Part shown: one piece after another, positions 37,732 to 46,670 of the stretch
How positions within the stretch are numbered: position 1 is the stretch's first letter
Layout: each line of letters starts with the position of its first letter
Assembly (NCBI GenBank): GCA_026713865.1
Contig: JAPONQ010000042.1
Location: forward strand, 1-64,000
DNA from: Chloroflexota bacterium
GTDB lineage: Bacteria; Chloroflexota; Dehalococcoidia; UBA2979
Reading direction: 5' to 3'
Length of the DNA: 64,000 bases
The notes under the pieces: generated by a model
Databases searched by the model: none
What the model saw: only the letters and a program-made list of their open reading frames with translations
Told to the model about the DNA's origin: nothing
Position numbers and translations under genes: made by a program

Positions 37732-38427
37732 CTAGTCGAACTCGGAACGCGATCCGTCGGTGCCGCGAAGGTAGCGGATCGCCGACGCATGCTCGTCGTC
37801 GGAGATCCGTCCCTGGCCGTGCAGGAAGGTCAGGAGTACCTCGAGCGTGAGGATCGGGTGCAGCCGCACGCCGATCTGCTGCAGGCGGCGCTCCGCGCCC
37901 TGCTCGCGGTCGATGAGCACCACCGCGTCGTGCACGTAGATGCCCGCCTCGCGCAGCCTGAGCACCGCCTCCACCAGCGAGCCGCCCCCGGCCGCGAGGT
38001 CGTCGACCACGAGCGCGGTGTTGCCCGGCCGGTAGATTCCTTCGATCTCGACGCGCGATGCTCGCGTGTCCCAGGCGGGCCGCGGGCGCACGTAGAGCAG
38101 CGGCTGGCCCATCTGCAGGGAGAGGGCCGTCGCGATGTGCAGGCCGCCGATCGGCACGCCGGCGATGAGCTGGAAGGGCTGGACCGGGCGGTGGCGCAGG
38201 GAGAGAGCTGTGCGGAGCTCGTCGTCGATCAGCCTGGCGATCCGCGCGAGACCGCCGGGCCGCGCGATGATGAGCTTCGGGTTGACGAAGACGGGCGAGT
38301 TCTCCACCGTGCGCCCGAGCGTGTAGTCGCCGAACTGCACGCAGCCGAGCCGCCACAGCAGGTCGGTGAGCCACAGCCGTTCGCCGGATCCCCGCTCGCC
38401 CCTCGCGCGGCCGCCTGCGCCGCTCAC
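37732..38427 (-). CDS. pyrE: Orotate phosphoribosyltransferase-like enzyme
   Basis: Makes OMP from orotate and PRPP. 231 residues from GTG 38427, overlapping the dehydrogenase stop (GTGA). The conserved VNPKLIIARPGGLARIARL start, FQLIAGVPIGGLHIATALSL and the PRPP-binding loop TALVVDDLAAGGGSLVEAV are clear. The C-terminus, about 60 residues beyond the core, reads LTLEVLLTFLHGQGRISDDE, as in orotate phosphoribosyltransferases with a C-terminal helix. No other pyrimidine genes are adjacent, so another phosphoribosyltransferase role is possible. Confidence 0.82.
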   Translation of the reverse strand: MSGAGGRARGERGSGERLWLTDLLWRLGCVQFGDYTLGRTVENSPVFVNPKLIIARPGGLARIARLIDDELRTALSLRHRPVQPFQLIAGVPIGGLHIATALSLQMGQPLLYVRPRPAWDTRASRVEIEGIYRPGNTALVVDDLAAGGGSLVEAVLRLREAGIYVHDAVVLIDREQGAERRLQQIGVRLHPILTLEVLLTFLHGQGRISDDEHASAIRYLRGTDGSRSEFD

Positions 38428-39461
38428 GCACCCGCTCCCCGTCCGGCGCGCTCCCACGCCGCCGGGTTGACGAGATGATGCGGTCGCTCGCCGCGGAGCG
38501 CGGAGAGAAGGCCGTCGACGCTCAGCTCGGCCATCCGTGCGCGCGTCTCGTGCGTCGCCGATCCCAGATGGGGCAGCACGATCAGGTTGGGCGCCGCCAG
38601 GAGCGGGTGGTCCGGGGGTAGCGGTTCCGGCACGGTCACGTCGAGCGCGGCTGCGCCGATCTGCCCGCTCTCCAGCGCCGCACGCAGCGCGTCCTGATCC
38701 ACCACGCCGCCACGGGACGTGTTCACGAAGATCGCCCCCCGCTTCATCGCCGAGAAAGCCGGCGCATCGAACATCCCGGCCGTCTCGCCCGTGAGCGGCA
38801 CGTGCACCGAGACGACGTCCGCCGTGCGGAGCACCTCCCTCCACGGCGCGCGAAGGCCGGGAAACGCCACAGCGTCGCGGCGGCCGCAATAGGTCACCGT
38901 CATGCCGAAGGCCTGCGCGCGCCGCGCGACCGCGGAGCCGATGCGCCCGGGCCCGACGATGCCCAGCGTCAGCCCGTTCAGCTCGCGCCCGAGAAGCCAG
39001 CCCGGATCCCACGGCCCCCAGTCCCCCTCCCGGACGGCCGTGCTTCCCTCCGGCAGCCGGCGGGCGGCCGCGAGCAGCAGCGCGAACGCGAGATCGGCGG
39101 TCGCCTCCGTCAGCACGCCCGGCGTGTTGGTGACCAGCACGCCGTGCGCCGTGGCCGCGTCGACGTCGACGTTGTCGAAGCCGACGGCCATGTTGGCGAC
39201 GACGCGCAGGTCGGGGCAGCGTTCGAGCAGTGCCTCGTCGACGCGCTCGGTCAGCATCGTGAGGATCCCGGCGCAGGGAGAGGCGCGTTCTGCGAGCTCG
39301 TCGGCCGTGGGCGGACGCGCCTCGGGCCAGGTATCGATCACGAGGCCGCGCTCGGATCGGAGCCGCGCCGTCGCCGCATCCGATGGAAGTCGGCGCGTGA
39401 CGAGCACGCGGCACGTCCCGTTGCCCACGGTGCCCGGCGATGATGAGCGGCGGGGCTCCAC
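38424..39461 (-). CDS. D-isomer-specific 2-hydroxyacid dehydrogenase
   Basis: 345 residues, similar to glyoxylate/hydroxypyruvate reductases. The NAD(P)-binding glycine motif is LGIVGPGRIGSAVARRA. The catalytic Arg is in FVNTSRGGVVDQDAL, the Glu in LDVTVPEPLPPDHPL and the His in IVLPHLGSATHETR. CGRRD at the end of the second strand suggests NADP(H) preference. GTG at 39461; the first 15 residues are poorly conserved, so the start may be later. Coupled to pyrE by overlap. Confidence 0.88.
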   Translation of the reverse strand: MEPRRSSSPGTVGNGTCRVLVTRRLPSDAATARLRSERGLVIDTWPEARPPTADELAERASPCAGILTMLTERVDEALLERCPDLRVVANMAVGFDNVDVDAATAHGVLVTNTPGVLTEATADLAFALLLAAARRLPEGSTAVREGDWGPWDPGWLLGRELNGLTLGIVGPGRIGSAVARRAQAFGMTVTYCGRRDAVAFPGLRAPWREVLRTADVVSVHVPLTGETAGMFDAPAFSAMKRGAIFVNTSRGGVVDQDALRAALESGQIGAAALDVTVPEPLPPDHPLLAAPNLIVLPHLGSATHETRARMAELSVDGLLSALRGERPHHLVNPAAWERAGRGAGA

Positions 39462-39536
39462 GCCGGCATTGTATCGCCCGTGCGCGAGGCGCGGATGAGA
39501 CTCCGTCGCCCCGGGTCGGCTACGGACCGGTCGGGC

Positions 39537-39875
39537 TCACGGCGTCTCCATCGCATAGCCCGCCTCGCGCCAGGCGTCATGACCGCCCTCGACGTTGTAG
39601 AGCGGCGAAAGGCCGAGGGCAGAGGCGAACTCGGCCGCCACCGCCGAGCGCTGCCCGGACTTGCAGATGAAGAGGATCGGTCGGTCGGTGACGAGCTCAC
39701 CCGCTCGCTGCAGTGTCGACATGTGCGGAATGTTCACGGCGCCGTGGACGTGTCCCTCGGCATGCTCGTGCGGCTCGCGCGTGTCGACGACCTGTACGTC
39801 GCTCTCATCGATCATGCGCTTCGCCTCGTGCACATCGATCCGGCGGAATGGCTCGACCTCGTTCTGGTTCGTCAT
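39537..39875 (-). CDS. Rhodanese-domain protein
   Basis: 112 residues from ATG 39875, a single rhodanese domain. The family start RIDVHEAKRMIDESDVQVVD is followed by TREPHEHAEGHVHGAVNIPH and the active-site loop FICKSGQRS with its Cys. It ends YNVEGGHDAWREAGY. It probably transfers or carries sulfane sulfur in the cytosol; there is no signal peptide. Confidence 0.87.
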   Translation of the reverse strand: MTNQNEVEPFRRIDVHEAKRMIDESDVQVVDTREPHEHAEGHVHGAVNIPHMSTLQRAGELVTDRPILFICKSGQRSAVAAEFASALGLSPLYNVEGGHDAWREAGYAMETP

Positions 39876-40058
39876 CGCTGCTTCCCGTGCTGCATCGGAG
39901 GCGGAGCGAGCTGCTCCCGATCGTTCACGTCCGGGCGGGGCCGGATCGACCGGAGTGTAGCAAGCTGCGCTCTTCGCCGCGCCGCCGTGGGGCAGCGAGT
40001 TCACCGCGCGCGGATGGGGATGCGGGCGCCGCGGCCGGCTCGCGGGGATCCCGTCGCG

Positions 40059-40739
40059 TCAATTGAAGCGCTCGGGAGCCTTGAGCCGCGTCGTCGCGAC
40101 GAGGGACTCGAGCTCGCGCGCCGCCTCGAGCATCCCGCCGAGGATCGGGGCGGCCCGCCGAAGCCGCTCGCCGACGTCGAGAGCCTCCAGCACCTCCTGC
40201 AGGTCGGCGGGCGGAGCGAAGTGTGTCCCTTCCCATGCGAGACGGTCGCAGAGCGCCCCGTCGTCGGCGGGGAGGACAGGTTGGCGCTCGTAGCCGCCCA
40301 CGATGGCCGCGCGCAACCGCAGCAGCTCCGAGTAGTCGGAGCGCATCGTCCGCGCCTGATCGGGGCTCGCGCCGCCGCGCTCGGCGGGGTAATCGACCTC
40401 GGCGTGGAGGTACGGGCGATCTCTGTGCAGCCCCCGGATCGTGAAGCGCTGCTCGCCGACGACGCTGAGGGCGATGTCGCCGTCCCGGTCGGTGGCGCGC
40501 TCGACGATGCGCGCGGTCGTGCCGATGTCCCGTGGCCTGACGTTGGCGTCACCCACCGATTCACCTTCGGCGATCAGCACGACGCCGAACGGCGCTCCCT
40601 CGGCGATGCACTCGGCGACGAGTTGCCGGTAGCGGCTCTCGAAGACGCGCAGCGCAAGCGTGGCACCCGGGAAGAGGACGACCTCCAGCGGGAAGAGTCG
40701 GAGGTCGGTCGGCGTCTCCATGCGGGGCGCCTCGCTCAC
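40059..40739 (-). CDS. LON-substrate-binding-domain protein
   Basis: 226 residues. The N-terminus LRLFPLEVVLFPGATLALRV, followed by FESRYRQLVAECIAEG, is the hallmark of the LON N-terminal domain. No ATPase or protease part follows. Such stand-alone proteins are common and of unknown function. GTG 40739 overlaps the upstream stop; ATG 40721 is an equally good start. Confidence 0.82.
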   Translation of the reverse strand: MSEAPRMETPTDLRLFPLEVVLFPGATLALRVFESRYRQLVAECIAEGAPFGVVLIAEGESVGDANVRPRDIGTTARIVERATDRDGDIALSVVGEQRFTIRGLHRDRPYLHAEVDYPAERGGASPDQARTMRSDYSELLRLRAAIVGGYERQPVLPADDGALCDRLAWEGTHFAPPADLQEVLEALDVGERLRRAAPILGGMLEAARELESLVATTRLKAPERFN

Positions 40740-41116
40740 GGGGTGGTCATCAGCCGTGCCAGGGCGATCCCGATCACGACCGCTCCAGCGGCGAGCGCCG
40801 CCAGCGCGCCCTTGAGCATCAGCCCGGTTCCCGGCTCCCCGGTGCCGTCCCGCGCGCCCGGTCGTGCGAGCGCGTCTCTCGCCCGGCGCCGCTCGGCGGC
40901 GGGGACGCGCAGCTCGTAGGCGAACATCGCGTCCACCGGCCCTCCCGCGACCGCGAGCGTGGAGGACGGGATGAGGGTCTGCGCGTCGCCAATCTCCACG
41001 TCGGCCTCGATGCCGGCACCCCGCAGCGACTCGACCCAGCGTGCGGCCAGCTCTCCGTCCCTCGTCACGGCGATCGGCACCGTCTGTCGCTCGTCTCGGG
41101 GGTCCGGGCGCGGCAT
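40736..41116 (-). CDS. Small membrane-anchored protein, DUF2007-like
   Basis: 126 residues from ATG 41116. An alpha/beta N-terminal domain (VPIAVTRDGELAARWVESLR, GIEADVEIGDAQTLI, FAYELRVPAAERRRARDALA) resembles small signal-transducing DUF2007 proteins. A C-terminal TM helix (ALAALAAGAVVIGIALARLM) follows. The tail-anchored layout suggests that the domain faces the cytosol. Coupled to the LON-domain gene. Confidence 0.6.
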   Translation of the reverse strand: MPRPDPRDERQTVPIAVTRDGELAARWVESLRGAGIEADVEIGDAQTLIPSSTLAVAGGPVDAMFAYELRVPAAERRRARDALARPGARDGTGEPGTGLMLKGALAALAAGAVVIGIALARLMTTP

Positions 41117-41243
41117 GCGCCGATGATAGCGCCTGGCCGCGGAGGGGTCGGCACGGGGAGTGCGGCCGGGCAACGCCCCGGGGGCGCGCGGGAGGCCGAG
41201 GTGAGGCGGACGCGGCGGCGGAGCGCCGCCCGAGGGACCGCAG

Positions 41244-43850
41244 CTAGACCGGCGCGGGCGCCCTGACCTCGATTGCGCCGGCCGGCTCGCCGTCGAGCGG
41301 CAGGAGCTCCATCAGCGCTCCCCCTGAGACGTACTGCGGGACGTAGACGCTCCCCGGCGCCACCCCCTCGTCGAGCCGGGCGCTGATCCGCAGTTCCCGC
41401 CCGTCGAGCGAAAGCGTGATCGCGTCGCCGTCCCCGATCCCGGCAGCCGCCGCGTCGCGCGGATGGACGTGGGCCGCCTCCTCGCGGTGGAGGGGATCGG
41501 CCTCGGTCGAGCCGATGGAGGCGGCCTCCCGGCTCGTGTAGAGGGAGCGACCGGTCGCGAGGCCGAGTCCCCCCTCCGCCGGGACGCCGCCGTCGGCGGC
41601 GAGCGGAGTGCGGCGCGGCTCCGGCCGGGCGGACGCCGGGTCGGTGAGCGCGCGCGTTCTCCCGGAGCGGGTGCGCTCGAGAGGCACGTAGCCGGGCACG
41701 TGTGCGGCGACCTCCGCCATGATCTCGGCGGCCGATCCCGCGCCGATGGAGGCGCCGAGTTCCTCCGCCAGAGCCGCAAGCAGCGCGCCGGCCGGTCGTT
41801 CGTCTCCCCGGGAGGTTGCGGCGGGGCGGTGCCGAACGAGGCGCCGATCGGCCGTGGTGATGGTCCCGTCGGTCGCGAGGAAGGGAAGGGAGGCCAGCAC
41901 GACGCTCGCCAGCTCGGCGACCCCGGTGACGAGGGAGTCGATCACGACGAGCGAGTCGAGCTGCTCCAGTGCTGCCCGCACCCGGTCGGCGCCGGCGACG
42001 GCGAGCAGGGGATTCTCCGCGTGGATGAGGAGGGCGAGGATCTCCCCGCGCTCGATGGCCTCGATCATCCCCCGCAAGTCGTGCCCGCCCTCCCCCGGGG
42101 CCATTCCCATGTCGGCGATCCCGAGCACGTTCGCGTCGGTCGGCAGGTAATGCAGGGAGGAGGAGGCGTCGGAGCCGCGTGCGGCGATCGCGAGGTTCGC
42201 GCAGGCCTGGGCCTCCCGCCCCGCCTGCTGCGGCGCGCCGAGGATGGAGACGGCCGCTGGCGCGAACAGGACGGAGAAGCCTCCCGGGTCCTCGCGCGCA
42301 CCGGTCGCGGCGGCGCGCACGGTCTCGACGGCGCGCTCAAGCTGCCCGGATTCGGACTCCGGAGCGATCGCGGCGAGCCGGGCCACGGCGGCCTCCGGGC
42401 CCAGGTCGCCCGCAGCGGCACCGGCGAGGGCGTCCACGGCGGCCGCCTCGCGGCCCGGGAAGGGGCGCACCCACGCCTGCGCGAACGGTACGAGCTCGCC
42501 CCAGCGCGCCGAGACGACGACGAGCGCCGCCTCCCGCTTGACGACGGCGTCCTTGATGCGAAGGGCCGCCACCTGGTGCGACTCCTCGAGGTCGCCGGCG
42601 ACGGCGACGATGGTGGCGGCATGCTCGAGGCCGGTCAGGCTCGAGGGGAGCCGCTCGTCGCCGAAGGCGGCAGAGATGGAATCCGCCACCGCGCGGTGCA
42701 CCGCCCCGTGGGCGAAGTCCACGTGCGGCGTCTCGATGGCCTCCGCCGCGAGGCGCACGAGCGAGCGCGCCTCCTCGTTGGTGGCGTGGGGTGAGCCGAG
42801 CACCGCGATTGCCCCCGCGCCGTGCTCGCGCCGGATGCGCTCGAGCGATCCGGCTGCCTCGCGCAACGCCTCCCCGGTGTCGATGGGGAGCAGCCGGCCG
42901 CCGCGGCGCGCCAGCGAGCGTGTCAGGCGCTCGCGCTCCGGGACGGCGGCGTATCCGAAGCGACCGCGAACGCAGATCTGGTCGCGGGAGACCGGGTTCA
43001 CCCGGTCGGGCCGCACGATCACGGGCCGGTCGCCCGAGACGCCGTAGGAGATCGTGCAGCCGACCGAGCACCCGTTGCAGACGGAGTTCGTCCAGTCCTC
43101 GGCAAGGCCCACCCACTTGTTCGGCTTCTCCATCAGGGTCGCCGTGGGACAGACGTCGATGCAGGCGCCGCAGAAGTCGCAGTCCGACTCGTGCACGGGA
43201 CCACCGGTTCCGAAGGCGATCTGCGTCTCGAATCCCTTTCCGGCGAGCGAGATCGCACCCGTGTGGCGGATGTCGGCGCAGGCCCGAACGCAGCGCGTGC
43301 AGATGATGCACATCTGCGGGTCGAACTCGAGGTAGGGATTGCCCCGGTCCGGCTCCGGAGGAGGCGTCTCGTAGTAGGAGCGGGACTCACCGACCCAGGG
43401 CTCTTCCCATTCGCCCATATCGATGATCTCGCACGAGGTCTGCAGCTCGCAGCGGTAGTTCTTGGAGCAGGTCAGGCAGCGATGGGTGACGACATCGTCG
43501 CGCAGGCAGATCTCGCCGGGCATGCAGTGCACGCGCCGGTGGCAGGTCAGGCAGCGGTCCGGGTGGTTCGCGAGGATGAGCGACATGACCGACTGCCGGG
43601 CCTCCTTGACCTTCGCCGTCTCCGTGCGCACGACCATCCCGTCCGCGACGACGGCCGTGCAGGAGAGCTGCATCGGGGTCGGGCGGCCGCCCTCGATCTC
43701 GACCAGGCAGGTTCGACAGCCGGCGTAGGGCTCGAGCCCGTCGATGTAGCAGAGGTTCGTGATCGCGATCCCCTGCTCCTTGATCACCTCGAGCAGGGGG
43801 CGCCCGCTCTCGGCTTCGATCTGGCGGTCGTTGAGGGTGATCGTCGCCAC
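41244..43850 (-). CDS. NuoG/formate-dehydrogenase-like iron-sulfur protein
   Basis: 868 residues from GTG 43850. The N-terminal 2Fe-2S domain has NLCYIDGLEPYAGCRTCLVE. A His/Cys segment follows (HPDRCLTCHRRVHCMPGE, then HRCLTCSKNYRCELQ), in effect two copies of the NuoG His-Cys3 pattern. A two-cluster ferredoxin domain (CIICTRCVRAC, CDFCGACIDVCP) and a 4Fe-4S cluster at the entry of the molybdopterin fold (CNGCSVGCTISYG) come next. The C-terminus has the MopB cap (ITLSLDGRELRISARLDEGV). No catalytic Cys/Sec is obvious, so it may be an electron conduit like NuoG. It follows the NuoI-like gene by 13 bp, and other complex I subunits are absent. Confidence 0.82.
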   Translation of the reverse strand: MATITLNDRQIEAESGRPLLEVIKEQGIAITNLCYIDGLEPYAGCRTCLVEIEGGRPTPMQLSCTAVVADGMVVRTETAKVKEARQSVMSLILANHPDRCLTCHRRVHCMPGEICLRDDVVTHRCLTCSKNYRCELQTSCEIIDMGEWEEPWVGESRSYYETPPPEPDRGNPYLEFDPQMCIICTRCVRACADIRHTGAISLAGKGFETQIAFGTGGPVHESDCDFCGACIDVCPTATLMEKPNKWVGLAEDWTNSVCNGCSVGCTISYGVSGDRPVIVRPDRVNPVSRDQICVRGRFGYAAVPERERLTRSLARRGGRLLPIDTGEALREAAGSLERIRREHGAGAIAVLGSPHATNEEARSLVRLAAEAIETPHVDFAHGAVHRAVADSISAAFGDERLPSSLTGLEHAATIVAVAGDLEESHQVAALRIKDAVVKREAALVVVSARWGELVPFAQAWVRPFPGREAAAVDALAGAAAGDLGPEAAVARLAAIAPESESGQLERAVETVRAAATGAREDPGGFSVLFAPAAVSILGAPQQAGREAQACANLAIAARGSDASSSLHYLPTDANVLGIADMGMAPGEGGHDLRGMIEAIERGEILALLIHAENPLLAVAGADRVRAALEQLDSLVVIDSLVTGVAELASVVLASLPFLATDGTITTADRRLVRHRPAATSRGDERPAGALLAALAEELGASIGAGSAAEIMAEVAAHVPGYVPLERTRSGRTRALTDPASARPEPRRTPLAADGGVPAEGGLGLATGRSLYTSREAASIGSTEADPLHREEAAHVHPRDAAAAGIGDGDAITLSLDGRELRISARLDEGVAPGSVYVPQYVSGGALMELLPLDGEPAGAIEVRAPAPV

Positions 43851-43863
43851 TCGCCGTCGCCTC

Positions 43864-44427
43864 CTAGCCCTCGCGCCGATCGTGCTTGCCCGGCAGGTGC
43901 TGCGGGCCGTGCGGACCGTCGGCCCCGGCTGCGGGGACGCGCGACCGCGCGGTGGGGATCGCGGTGCGCAGCGGATTGATGCCCTCCTGCGTCTGCCCGT
44001 TGGGGTAGCGTCCGCCCGTGCGCTCGAGATAGCTCTTCGCCTCCCGGGTGAGCGCCTCCTTGTCCCGGTACATCTCCTCGAAGACGTAGACGGCGTCGTT
44101 GTAGCGGCCGCCCGCCTGGATGGCCTGGTAGGGGCAGGCCTCCGTGCAGAGGCCGCAGTACATGCAGATGCGGAAGTCGATCTCGTAGCGCTCGACCTGA
44201 AGCGATCCGTCCTCGCGCGGCGCCGTCTGCACCAGGATGCAGCCGTCGGGGCAGGCCTGCGCGCAGGTGGAGCAGCCGGTGCAGCGCTCCTCGAACCAGA
44301 GCAGGTTGGTGCGGGCGCGCACCGGCACGTCGCGCTCCGTGCCCGGGTAGTCGACGGTGATCGGGGGGCGCCCGAGGTGGCGGAGCGTGACCAGCATCCC
44401 GCGCAGCACGCCGAGGCCAAACGCCAC
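43864..44427 (-). CDS. NuoI-like 2x[4Fe-4S] ferredoxin protein
   Basis: 187 residues from GTG 44427. The N-terminus LRGMLVTLRHLGRPPITVDY is the membrane-associating helix and strand of complex I subunit I. Two 4Fe-4S motifs follow: ERCTGCSTCAQACPDGC and FRICMYCGLCTEACPYQAI. The last 40 residues are a variable tail. It forms a pair with the NuoG-like protein, probably as an electron-transfer module between a quinone or ferredoxin pool and a partner dehydrogenase encoded elsewhere. Confidence 0.85.
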   Translation of the reverse strand: MAFGLGVLRGMLVTLRHLGRPPITVDYPGTERDVPVRARTNLLWFEERCTGCSTCAQACPDGCILVQTAPREDGSLQVERYEIDFRICMYCGLCTEACPYQAIQAGGRYNDAVYVFEEMYRDKEALTREAKSYLERTGGRYPNGQTQEGINPLRTAIPTARSRVPAAGADGPHGPQHLPGKHDRREG

Positions 44428-44681
44428 AGTCGCTCGCCCCCTTCGCGGGGCACGGCCGGACCGCCTCCGGCTCTCCACCCGTGCCGAGGATAGCGGACGG
44501 CAGGCCTTGGGCACACCGGTGCGGGCGCGCCCCGCGCGGGGCGACCCCCCGACGCCCCGTTTCGGGGTCCCTCCGCTCTCGCCGGGTCGCTGCGGTGCGG
44601 CCGGGAGGGCGCTCAGGCCACCCTGCGACCGCTGCCGGGCGAAGCCGGTCGGGACGCTCGTCTCCCGTCCGCGCCGGGCGA

Positions 44682-44720
44682 CGAGAGGGGGGAGGGCCCG
44701 AAGGCCTCTCCCCCCTCTCG
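44682..44720 (-). terminator. G/C-rich hairpin after the solute-binding-protein gene
   Basis: The arms CGAGAGGGGGGAG and CTCCCCCCTCTCG are perfectly complementary across a 13-base loop. It lies 42 bp downstream of the minus-strand solute-binding-protein stop, in a 334-bp interval that otherwise shows only short GC-rich inverted repeats and no gene. No T-run follows. Confidence 0.55.
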
Positions 44721-44761
44721 CGGTCGCCGGACGCGAGCCCGGCGACCGCTGGAACTCGCCG

Positions 44762-46399
44762 CTACGCCGGCACGACCTCGTCGAGGTAGATGGCGCTGTT
44801 CCCCCCGACGCGCATAGGCGCCCCGAACTTGGTCGTGTAGTAGGCGTTCGCGCGGCCCCGGCTGATGAAGTACCCCGCCGGCGGGTCGTCGTGCATGATC
44901 TGGGTGACCGGCCAGTAGGCTATGTTGCGCTCCTCCGGGTCGAGCGTGGCGCGGGCCGCCTTCAGCGCCGCGTCGAAGTCCTGGTTGTCGTAGTAGCCGC
45001 TGGGGTGGTCCGAGAGGTACCACTGCAGCTGCGTCGAGGCCTCGCGGATCGCCTGTGAGGAGAACGTGCTCCACAGCAGGTGGTCGTGCTCCGCGCGGCC
45101 GTAGAGCTGCTCGCGCCAGAGGTTGGTCTCGACGGGGTTGAGGTCGACCCCGATACCCACGTCATCCCACATGGAGGCGCAGGCCTCCGCCCATGGCTTC
45201 TGCTCGGCGTTCTGCTCGAAGAGCGTCGTCGCCTTCAGGCCGCTGAGGCCGTTCGCGAAGCCCGCATCCTTCAGATACTGCCGGGACTTGTCCGGGTCGA
45301 ACCCCCACGGCTTCAGGTTCGGGTTGTGGCCCGGTGTCCCCATGTGCAGGATCTGACCCTGCATGACCTCGGAGCTGTTTGCCATGATCGTCTCGTTGAT
45401 CGTGTCGTAGTCGATCGCATGGATGAGCGCGAACCGGACGCGCAAGTCGGACGTCGGCTCCTTGAACGGACTGATGTCCCAGCTCCAGGAAGTAGTGTGC
45501 GGGGTCTGCACGATCGTGCTACCCGGCAGTCCCCCGATGCGCAGCTGCTCGGCGATCGGGATGGACATCGCGAAATCGAGCTCGCCCGTCTCGTAGGCGG
45601 CGAGCCGCGTCGTCGTCTCGGTGATCTCCTCCAGGGTGACCTCGGTCATGCCCTGCGTACCCCGCCAGGAGCTGGGGCTCTCGGCGAGCACAGTCGTCTG
45701 GTCGCGGATGTAGCTCTGGATCACGTAGGAGCCGGTGCCGACCGCGTTGATGGCCGCCCACTCCGGCCCCTTCGAGGCGTCCTCGAAGATGTGCTTCGCG
45801 AACTGTTGCTGCAGCGTCGTGCGCCGCGGCAGCGACGGGTCGACGTCTGCGGTGACGATGACCACCGTGCGATCGTCGATGACCTCCGCGGACTCCTCCG
45901 TCGATACGCGTGACACGAGGTTCGACTTGTTGTCCGGGTTCTTGATGTACTCCTGGGCGAACTTGATGTCCGCCGCGGTGAACGCGACGCCGTCCGACCA
46001 CTCGGCCTCGCGCAGGTGGTAAATCCACCGTTTCGGGTCGTTGGGGTCCAGCTCCCAGCTCTCCGCGAGGCCGGGCTGTAGCCCGGCATTCTCGTCCAGC
46101 CTCACCAGCTGGTCGAAGACCGCCGTGTACATGGGTCCGGTGTTCACCGTCGAGTTCGGGTCGAGGTTCGGCACCGAGCGGGACGAAATGCCAACCGTGA
46201 AACTTCCGGTCGTGCGGGCCGGGGTCGCCGGTGCCGCAGGTGCCGCCGGTGCCGCGGGTGCCGCAGGTGCCGCAACTTCGTCGTCGTCGTCGTCATCGCC
46301 GCAACCGATCACGGCCGCCGTGGCGAGACCGACGCCGCCAAGCGCCGCTCCACGGAGTAGCGATCGCCTCGAGATTCGACCTGCCGGAAGTCGCTTCAT
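44762..46399 (-). CDS. ABC transporter solute-binding protein, family 5 (peptide/nickel type)
   Basis: 545 residues. The Tat signal RRSLLRGAALGGVGLATAAV leads to a lipobox Cys (VIGCG), so it is a lipoprotein exported folded. A six-Asp run and an Ala-Pro repeat linker follow, then the mature domain: LDENAGLQPGLAESWELDPN, YHLREAEWSDGVAFTAADI and LRVRFALIHAID. This is the DppA/OppA fold, binding peptides or other organic solutes. No permease or ATPase genes are adjacent. The ribosome site is unusual, being a run of ten G (see repeat). Confidence 0.92.
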   Translation of the reverse strand: MKRLPAGRISRRSLLRGAALGGVGLATAAVIGCGDDDDDDEVAAPAAPAAPAAPAAPATPARTTGSFTVGISSRSVPNLDPNSTVNTGPMYTAVFDQLVRLDENAGLQPGLAESWELDPNDPKRWIYHLREAEWSDGVAFTAADIKFAQEYIKNPDNKSNLVSRVSTEESAEVIDDRTVVIVTADVDPSLPRRTTLQQQFAKHIFEDASKGPEWAAINAVGTGSYVIQSYIRDQTTVLAESPSSWRGTQGMTEVTLEEITETTTRLAAYETGELDFAMSIPIAEQLRIGGLPGSTIVQTPHTTSWSWDISPFKEPTSDLRVRFALIHAIDYDTINETIMANSSEVMQGQILHMGTPGHNPNLKPWGFDPDKSRQYLKDAGFANGLSGLKATTLFEQNAEQKPWAEACASMWDDVGIGVDLNPVETNLWREQLYGRAEHDHLLWSTFSSQAIREASTQLQWYLSDHPSGYYDNQDFDAALKAARATLDPEERNIAYWPVTQIMHDDPPAGYFISRGRANAYYTTKFGAPMRVGGNSAIYLDEVVPA

Positions 46400-46404
46400 T
46401 GGGT

Positions 46405-46414
46405 CCCCCCCCCC
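46405..46414 (-). repeat. Ten-G tract in the ribosome-binding site of the solute-binding-protein gene
   Basis: Ten consecutive C on the plus strand (G on the coding strand) lie 5 bases before the ATG at 46399. The Shine-Dalgarno is thus a homopolymer, and a change of one or two bases would alter its spacing to the start codon. Possible slipped-strand phase variation, or a sequencing-sensitive tract. Confidence 0.8.
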
Positions 46415-46670
46415 TCATGCCGCCCGTTACTTGCCACAGACAACCACATTTGGGTATGGCATGTCCAGCTGACGGTGGGCACCGAGGGCGGGGCGGGCGA
46501 CGACCGGCGGGTCGTTCCACGAGAACGTGGGGTCAAGGGCTCCCCCAACGCGCCAGCCAGCGGCCCCCTCCGAGATGTTCGGGCGCGATGCCATCGTTCG
46601 TTGGCGCCTGGCGCGCGGCTCCCGACGTGCCATCCCGATCGCCCCGGCCGCGCGCTGCGGGGTGCCCTCG

